Shown: piece after piece, positions 58,427 through 64,000 of the stretch | How positions within the stretch are numbered: the first letter of the stretch is position 1 | Layout: each line of letters starts with the position of its first letter | DNA from: Byssochlamys sp. IMV 00236 | Lineage: Eukaryota > Ascomycota > Eurotiomycetes > Eurotiales > Thermoascaceae | NCBI GenBank assembly: GCA_001931875.2 | Contig: MSJH02000745.1 | Span: 122,556 to 186,555, forward strand | Length of the DNA: 64,000 bases | Reading direction: 5' to 3' | Notes under the pieces: model-generated | The model's database searches: none | Seen by the model: the letters and a program-made list of their open reading frames with translations, nothing else | What the model was told of the DNA's origin: nothing | Position numbers and translations under genes: made by a program

Positions 58427-58990
58427 GGTAGGTTTACCAAATACTCCGTCGGTAGGCGTGCATCCATTAGTCGAATATGAGAACCCTATGTACGAGAACA
58501 AGAAGGTTGCAAAACGTCGCATCAGTTATTCATAGTGAGCGATAATATAATATTAGATTTCTATCGACTGTATCTGCAGCGTAGGCCGCCATTTTGCGTT
58601 AGATGCGACCACAGTAGCGTAGAGAATCGGCTGGCATCTCACTTGTTTACAGCCCGCCCTCTTTTCTTGCTCCTGAGTCCTGACAAGCGATACAAAAAAT
58701 TACTTTCTAACAGCGCAAGAAAACTTTAACCGGCGTGGACCATCCAGAATTCCAGACTGACATTGATTGAAGCGTCGGTGGCAGACTGGCCGCTTGAGAC
58801 TCCGGCGCTAACCCGATTTGTCGCTGGAGCTGTTGCCGCACTTCAAAATTTCCTTTACCAAGATCGACAAACTCTTTCCTCGCGACTCAAAGAGCAGCGG
58901 TACGCCTTTTCATCCAGAAGCACCCTCGCTCACCCTCTTCGACTTGCCTTTCAACGGCTCGATTGCAATTCCCTGCACAGGCCGTCCAAA
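58427..58990. other. Intergenic region, derlin gene to CBF5
   Basis: 564 bp with the derlin 3' UTR and the cbf5 promoter. No gene seen. The frame open from 58763 reaches the cbf5 start region but has no recognisable content before 58991. Confidence 0.5.
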
Positions 58991-60724
58991 ATGGCAGCCG
59001 CGGAAAATGGCGATTTCGCCATCAAGCCTGAGGCGGTGACACCCAACATTCCCACCTCAGAGTGGCCGCTTCTGCTGAAGAATTACGACAAGCGTGAGTA
59101 TATCTATCATTATGTTCGGTACATGGAGTTGTCTCTGTGAATGGCAGAGGTTGACTGTTCGGTTTTGCTGCAGTGCTCGTTAGAACCGGTCACTTCACAC
59201 CAATCCCTGCTGGATGCACTCCTTACAAGCGTGACTTGAAGTCTTATATCAGTTCCGGTGTGATCAACCTTGACAAGCCGGCGAACCCCTCCAGTCATGA
59301 AGTCGTCGCATGGATGAAGCGAATTCTGAGGTAAGATTATAACCAATCAAATGGGAGAGAGCGTTGGACCCCGTGCTAAATTTTCCTCTTTTTTTTTACA
59401 GAGTCGAGAAGACCGGTCACAGCGGTACTCTGGACCCGAAGGTTACTGGGTGCTTGATCGTCTGTATCGATCGTGCTACTCGTCTCGTGAAGTCGCAGCA
59501 GGGTGCTGGTAAGGAGTACGTTTGCGTTATTCGTCTCCATGACAAGCTTCCCGGCGGTGAGGCGCAATTCGCGCGTGCTCTGGAGACCTTGACTGGTGCT
59601 CTCTTCCAGAGACCGCCGTTGATCTCCGCCGTCAAGCGTCAACTCCGTATCAGAACTATTCACGAGAGCAAGCTCTACGAGTTTGACAATGACCGACACC
59701 TGGGTGTCTTCTGGGTTAGCTGCGAGGCAGGCACCTATATCCGAACTCTCTGTGTTCACCTGGGTCTGCTCTTGGGTGTTGGTGCCCACATGCAGGAGCT
59801 TAGACGTGTGCGCAGTGGAGCTATGGACGAGCAGGATGGAATGGTTACTCTTCACGATGTTCTGGACGCCCAGTGGTTGATGGACAACCAGCGCGACGAG
59901 TCGTACTTGAGAAAGGTTATCCGCCCATTGGAGACCCTGCTCACTACGTACAAGCGTATCGTTGTCAAGGACAGTGCCGTCAATGCTGTGTGCTACGGTG
60001 CCAAGCTTATGATTCCCGGTCTCCTGCGATTTGGTGGGTTTCCTGCATCACAAGGCAGTGTACGAATTTAGCTGACTTTTTTCACAGAGGCTGGTATCGA
60101 AGTTGGCGAGGAGGTCGTTCTTATGACCACCAAGGGTGAGGCTATTGCCCTTGGTATTGCTCAGATGTCTACTGTCGAGCTTTCTACATGCGACCACGGT
60201 GTCGTGGCGAAGGTCAAGCGTTGCATCATGGAGCGTGACTTGTACCCCCGCAGATGGGGTATGGGTCCTGTTGCTCTGGAGAAGAAGAAGCTGAAGTCGG
60301 ATGGAAAGTTGGACGTATGTTAACCCTGGGTATCCAGCGCCGTTTCACCGTGAGTGTACTGACTTTGATGCAGAAATACGGCCGTCCCAACGAGGCTACC
60401 CCCGCCAAGTGGAACAATGAGTACAAGGACTACAACGCTCCCCTGGGAACCACCGAGCAGCCCGCTACCGAGACGACTTCCAAGGAAGATGTCCTATCTG
60501 CTCCCCCAGTGCCGCCAACCGGTGATACCAACGGTGTCCCATCATCCCCAGCTGGCAAGATGGATGTTGATGAGGACAATGACGAGAAGAAGAAGCGGAA
60601 GAGACATGAAGGCGAGACTCCAGAGGAGCGCGCTGAGCGTAAGCGCAAGAAGAAGGAGAAGAAGGAAAAGAAGGAGAGGAGAAAGTCGAAGCAGAAGGAG
60701 GACGACAGTGAGGACAGCGATTAA
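58991..60724 (+). CDS. CBF5: H/ACA snoRNP pseudouridine synthase Cbf5 (dyskerin)
   Basis: Catalytic subunit of box H/ACA RNPs that isomerises uridines in rRNA and snRNA, nucleolar. Exons 58991-59093, 59174-59330, 59402-60033, 60088-60314 and 60374-60724 give 489 residues. The dyskerin N-terminal region is [20 protein letters not shown]. The TruB catalytic motif [11 protein letters not shown] has D98. [19 protein letters not shown] and the PUA domain (from about 300, with [20 protein letters not shown]) follow. The C-terminus is a Lys/Glu-rich tail with [13 protein letters not shown] and repeated KKEK units, a nucleolar signal in relatives. All junctions are standard. Very secure. Confidence 0.97.
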
Positions 60725-61285
60725 ATGCCCCTCAGAGAAGGCGCCCCTCTTGCTCTGTGATGCGCCATTGCTGGACGGGGCTCTTCTACTACCGTGCTCT
60801 TTCGGGCGTGTCGGTCATCTATTGGGACATGTTCCTGTAACATATGCTGTTTCTTCTTGGGCGGAGTCTCGGAATCATTTTCTTACGTTTGCTCGATCTG
60901 GTCAAAAATCTGTTTCTTCTTTTTTCAGCAAGGACTCAATGGGAAAAAGTGTGTGCAAGAAAACAGTGAAGCTAATTCTGTTAATTGAAATTCCTTCCCA
61001 AATGAGCCCATACTATTATCCTTTATCTTGTAGTTTTTGTAGTTGGAGCGACGAGTGAATATGCTGGTGTCATGCTGTGTTGGCGGCGTGCGTGGCCAGT
61101 AGTAGTGATGTAAACTAGAGGACTTACCATACTTATCCCGGGATCTCCACATGCGACCACGCTTATCCCCGGAACTCCCCTCCTCCAACTGCTGCCCGCT
61201 CACAAACTGGCAGTGATCCTTTCAATCTAACATCGGACGACACAGGCATACCAGAATTTACTCCTCTGTAAAGGATTCTTTCAAT
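60725..61285. other. Intergenic region, CBF5 to FYV10
   Basis: 561 bp containing the cbf5 3' UTR and the fyv10 promoter. No gene seen. Confidence 0.5.
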
Positions 61286-62696
61286 ATGGCTGCAGAGGTC
61301 ACATCTACAAAACTGAACGCAGAGAGCCATCTCCTTCTGGTACTTCGCCACCAGTTGCTTTCCCCGACTTATTGCATGATCGTCTTTCTCTAACCTCATA
61401 CAGGACCAACCCCTACTTCGCCTTCCCCACGAGTTAGCACGCCGAAATTTCAAGTCTGCTCAGCGAGTAATCGAACGTGAGAAGGAATATGTACTCCCAG
61501 CGCTCAAAGAGGCAGCAAATGCTTCCCTATCTGGAAGCCATGGCCCAGACCAGACCCTCGCCTCCCTCGACGCTATGATATCCCGCATGCAAGGTCTGAA
61601 ACGGAAGATGGAGTCCCTACAGGAGGATGAGAAGAAGATTCATATGCAGTCGCGGAAGCGGATACAGCACCTGGAAGATCTTTACAAGATCCCCAGTCTC
61701 GCTGACGTGAAATATGACGAGTGGTCGCGGGTGCGGCTGGACAGGCTGTTGGTGGATCATATGCTACGTTCGGGGTACACGGAGAGTGCGAAACAGTTAG
61801 CAAAGGAGAAGGGTATCGAAGAACTGGTCGATCTGGGCATATTTGTCCAATGTCAGCGCATTGCGGAGAGCCTGCGGAGGGGAGAGGTTAAGGAAGCGCT
61901 CCAGTGGTGTGCGGAGAACAAGGCAGCTTTGAAGAAGAATCAGGTACGTTATGATACGTGTAACCGAAGTGATACAGTCAAAACCGAACGATAGAAACTG
62001 ACTCGCCGTGTAGCATAATCTAGAGTTCGAGCTGAGACTGCAGCAGTACATCGAGATCGTGAGGACGGGCCGAAAGGAGAGGTTCCTCGAAGCCATGCAG
62101 CATGCACGAAAGTATCTCGCCCCTCATATCGATACCCAATCCAAACAGATACATCAAGCAGCCGGTCTTCTCGCATTTTCTTCGGGTACCAATGCAGAAC
62201 CCTACAAGGTACGTTTTGTCTCTAGACAGAGGGTTTGCTTAGCATGATCCTAACCCTCTTCTAGTCGATGTACTCGCCAAACAGATGGGCATATCTCTCA
62301 GATCTGTTTATTCGCACCCACCATGAGCTGCTGTCACTACCATCCCGACCACTTCTCCATATTGCCCTGTCAGCCGGTCTGTCGGCCCTGAAAACTCCTT
62401 CGTGTCACTCTGCATACACCTCTTCGAGTTCTAACGCTCGCTCTACCTCCACTTGTGTTTGTCCGATCTGTTCGACAGAGCTCAACGAGCTTGCACGTAA
62501 CATGCCATATGCCCATCATACAAAGAGCTACGTCGAGAATGACCCCGTCGTCTTGCCTAACGGCCGGATCTACGGACGGGATCGGTTGATGGAGATGAGT
62601 CGGAAAGTTAGCTCCGTTGAGGAAGGAAAGGTCAAAGATCCGGTAACTGGGGAAGTATTCGACGAGACAGATCTGAAGAAGGTGTACATCACTTGA
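61286..62696 (+). CDS. fyv10: GID ubiquitin ligase subunit Fyv10/Gid9 (MAEA)
   Basis: RING-like catalytic subunit of the GID/CTLH E3, which in yeast destroys gluconeogenic enzymes when glucose returns. Exons 61286-61339, 61404-61943, 62014-62208 and 62265-62696 encode 406 residues. The N-terminal helical region (LDQPLLRLPHELARRNFKSA-type) is followed by LisH (RLDRLLVDHMLRSGYTESAK, about residues 126-145) and CTLH (GIFVQCQRIAESLRRGEVKE). The CRA region comes next, and then a C-terminal divergent RING with CPICSTELNELA, SYVENDPVVLPNGRIYGRDR and VKDPVTGEVFDETDLKKVYI. The partner Gid2/RMND5 is not in this window. Family assignment is firm. Confidence 0.94.
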
Positions 62697-62803
62697 TGAA
62701 ATAACGGTATCCAAAGGACATGGATAGGAAATAGTAATTAAATCATTTGAAGATTAGTTGTACATACATTAAGATACATCATTGATTTTAGTTAGTCTCG
62801 TCT

Positions 62804-63885
62804 CTAAGGACTCTCACTGTCAGAATCGTCTCTGGCCCTCTTCTTCCCACCTGTTTTCCCTTTCTGAACCGACGACTTGGCCGGCTTACTATTCTCATTC
62901 CCTTTTATCTCGAACACGTACGTCCTTGCCTCTCTTTCCTCCCCTCTCCACCCTCCTCTTCCACCATCACGGCCCTCGATATGTCCCAGCGTCCGCGCAT
63001 GAGAGTAACCAGGATAGGCAGCCCATGGGAACTTGAAGCTCGTAACAACCCGTAGACCGGCATGTCGTGCCAAATCCCTTATATTCCAAAGGGTATATGG
63101 CTCACCTTCGAACAGGGTGACGACTATCTGGCCCGGTGCTGTCATCTTCGTTTTCCAACGATCCAACTTCGCAGGGACTTTGAGCGTTCTGTCTCTATCA
63201 GACCCATCCACCTCATCATCATCATCATCATCATCACTATACTCCGACCCGAAATCCTCATCAGAATCCACATCCCCCTCAACATCCATCGGCGTAGAAA
63301 GCAACGGCAAACAACTCTTGAAGAACGCCACAAGAAGCTCCTGATTCGCACGCACTTGCCGATTCACGTCCGTCGAAAGACCACCAACATGCGGGAAATT
63401 AAAGCATATAACATCCCACGGCCCACCGGTCGTCTGGTGGGAATTGTTATCAACGCCGCGTTTAGCGTTCTCCCACGCTACACGCTGCGGATAGCGTCGT
63501 GGGAAACCAGCGCGGACGAGTTTCCCACCACCGACTGCAGAGCCGAGTTTTCGAGCGTCGACTGAATATAGGACTTTTGGTCCTCGTTTGTCGTGGTGGG
63601 TTTGGGGGTTGTCATTGTTGTCCTTGGGGGGTTGTTTGGTCTCTTCTTCGTCTTCGTCATCATCTCCATTTTCATCGTTGCTCTTTCCAACGGTTTCCTC
63701 GAAGGGGGATTTCTCCCCAGTAGAATCCTCTACTTTCTTCCCTGAAAAAGTAGAAAGAAAGTCCTTGATAGTCTCCTCGACATGGGGATATTTGGAAGAT
63801 AGCGTCTCTTTGGAATCATAGCATGTGGCCAGGATGTCCCTACATCGATAATGTAGAGCTAGGGAACGCGCGAATGAGAAGTCTC
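62804..63885 (-). CDS. bmt5: 25S rRNA uridine-N3 methyltransferase Bmt5-like, first exon beyond the right edge
   Basis: Rossmann-like methyltransferase family (yeast Bmt5 makes m3U2634 in 25S rRNA). The visible exon holds 360 codons and begins at an acceptor (CTGAC branch, CATAG, 63886), so the start codon and the initial VGEG part of the SAM motif lie outside the window. Seen are GDFSFARSLALHYRC, LATCYDSKETLSSKYP, a charged insert EKSPFEETVGKSNDENG with an Asp/Glu run, VLYSVDARKLG, WDVICFNFPHVGG, NQELLVAFFKSCLPLL, a second Asp run encoded by a (CAT)n-type repeat near 63211-63237, and VVTLFEGEPYTLWNIRDLAR followed by VTSFKFPWAAYPGYSHARTLG. The C-terminus is basic then acidic (KKRARDDSDSESP). 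Confidence 0.9.
63211..63237 (-). repeat. Trinucleotide repeat encoding an Asp run in Bmt5
   Basis: About nine TCA/ATC units on the plus strand, read as GAT codons on the minus strand. A coding microsatellite likely to vary between strains. Confidence 0.75.
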
Positions 63886-64000
63886 CTATGTGCATTGTCA
63901 GTTGATTATCCTTTTAAATAATTTCATCGACGAGAAAAAAAAAATAAACAAAAATCATAATTAATAAGGAAACATAGCAACATCATGCAAAGCAAAAAAA
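63886..64000 (-). other. Intron of the Bmt5 gene running off the window
   Basis: The branch-like CAACTGAC and the CATAG acceptor precede the coding exon. The rest, to the window end, is AT-rich and has no ATG frame that joins the exon with a proper donor, so the intron or the leader continues outside. Confidence 0.45.

Noticed and set aside
57890..58522. 210-codon antisense frame over the derlin gene
   Set aside because: Mirror of derlin exons 4-5; no motif recognised.

Overview
This is an ordinary, gene-dense piece of a filamentous ascomycete nuclear chromosome, most likely from the Eurotiales (Aspergillus/Penicillium group). The reasons are short introns (mostly 45-90 nt, GTANGT donors, CTRAC branch sites a few bases before YAG), protein sequences that read like Aspergillus orthologues, and spacing of 0.1-2 kb between genes. 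I could support 27 protein-coding genes, two of them cut by the window edges. I found no tRNA or rRNA gene, transposon, CRISPR array, secondary-metabolite cluster or horizontally acquired island. Gene models were built by hand from splice signals, reading phase and family knowledge. All splice phases close, except where I state doubt.

Layout. 1-12.5 kb: uracil phosphoribosyltransferase (cut at the left edge), the cohesin-release factor Wapl, the Rheb GTPase RhbA, cytosolic seryl-tRNA synthetase and 3-phosphoglycerate dehydrogenase. 12.5-26 kb: the Cdk9-type kinase Bur1, a 51-residue mitochondrial membrane protein (complex I type), a 21-exon P5B ATPase (Ypk9/ATP13A2) and the histone chaperone Nap1. 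26-38.6 kb: class V myosin, ITP pyrophosphatase, the adenylate-kinase-like ribosome factor Fap7, a C78 (ZUFSP-type) cysteine protease and aspartokinase. 40.6-50.3 kb: an Hcm1-like forkhead factor with a long leader and tandem ACGCGT boxes, the splicing factor Bud31, Tim8, ribosomal protein L25/uL23, the rRNA methyltransferase Bmt2 and an Avt1-type vacuolar amino-acid transporter. 51.8-63.9 kb: eRF1, prephenate dehydratase, mitochondrial 3-hydroxyacyl-thioester dehydratase (Htd2), a derlin, the H/ACA pseudouridine synthase Cbf5, the GID E3 subunit Fyv10/Gid9, and Bmt5 (cut at the right edge).

Functional themes. Several genes serve ribosome production and translation (Fap7, L25, Bmt2, Cbf5, Bmt5, seryl-tRNA synthetase, eRF1). 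Three are entry or branch enzymes of amino-acid synthesis (serine, the aspartate family, phenylalanine). RhbA, Avt1 and Ypk9 link to TORC1 and vacuole homeostasis. These are dispersed housekeeping genes, not an operon-like system, and I did not find an undescribed multi-gene system. The points most worth a second look are small-scale: tandem MluI boxes upstream of the forkhead gene, multiple-of-three stop-free introns that mimic coding sequence, very small exons carrying catalytic or terminal codons, an oversized derlin intron, and a few head-to-head promoters.
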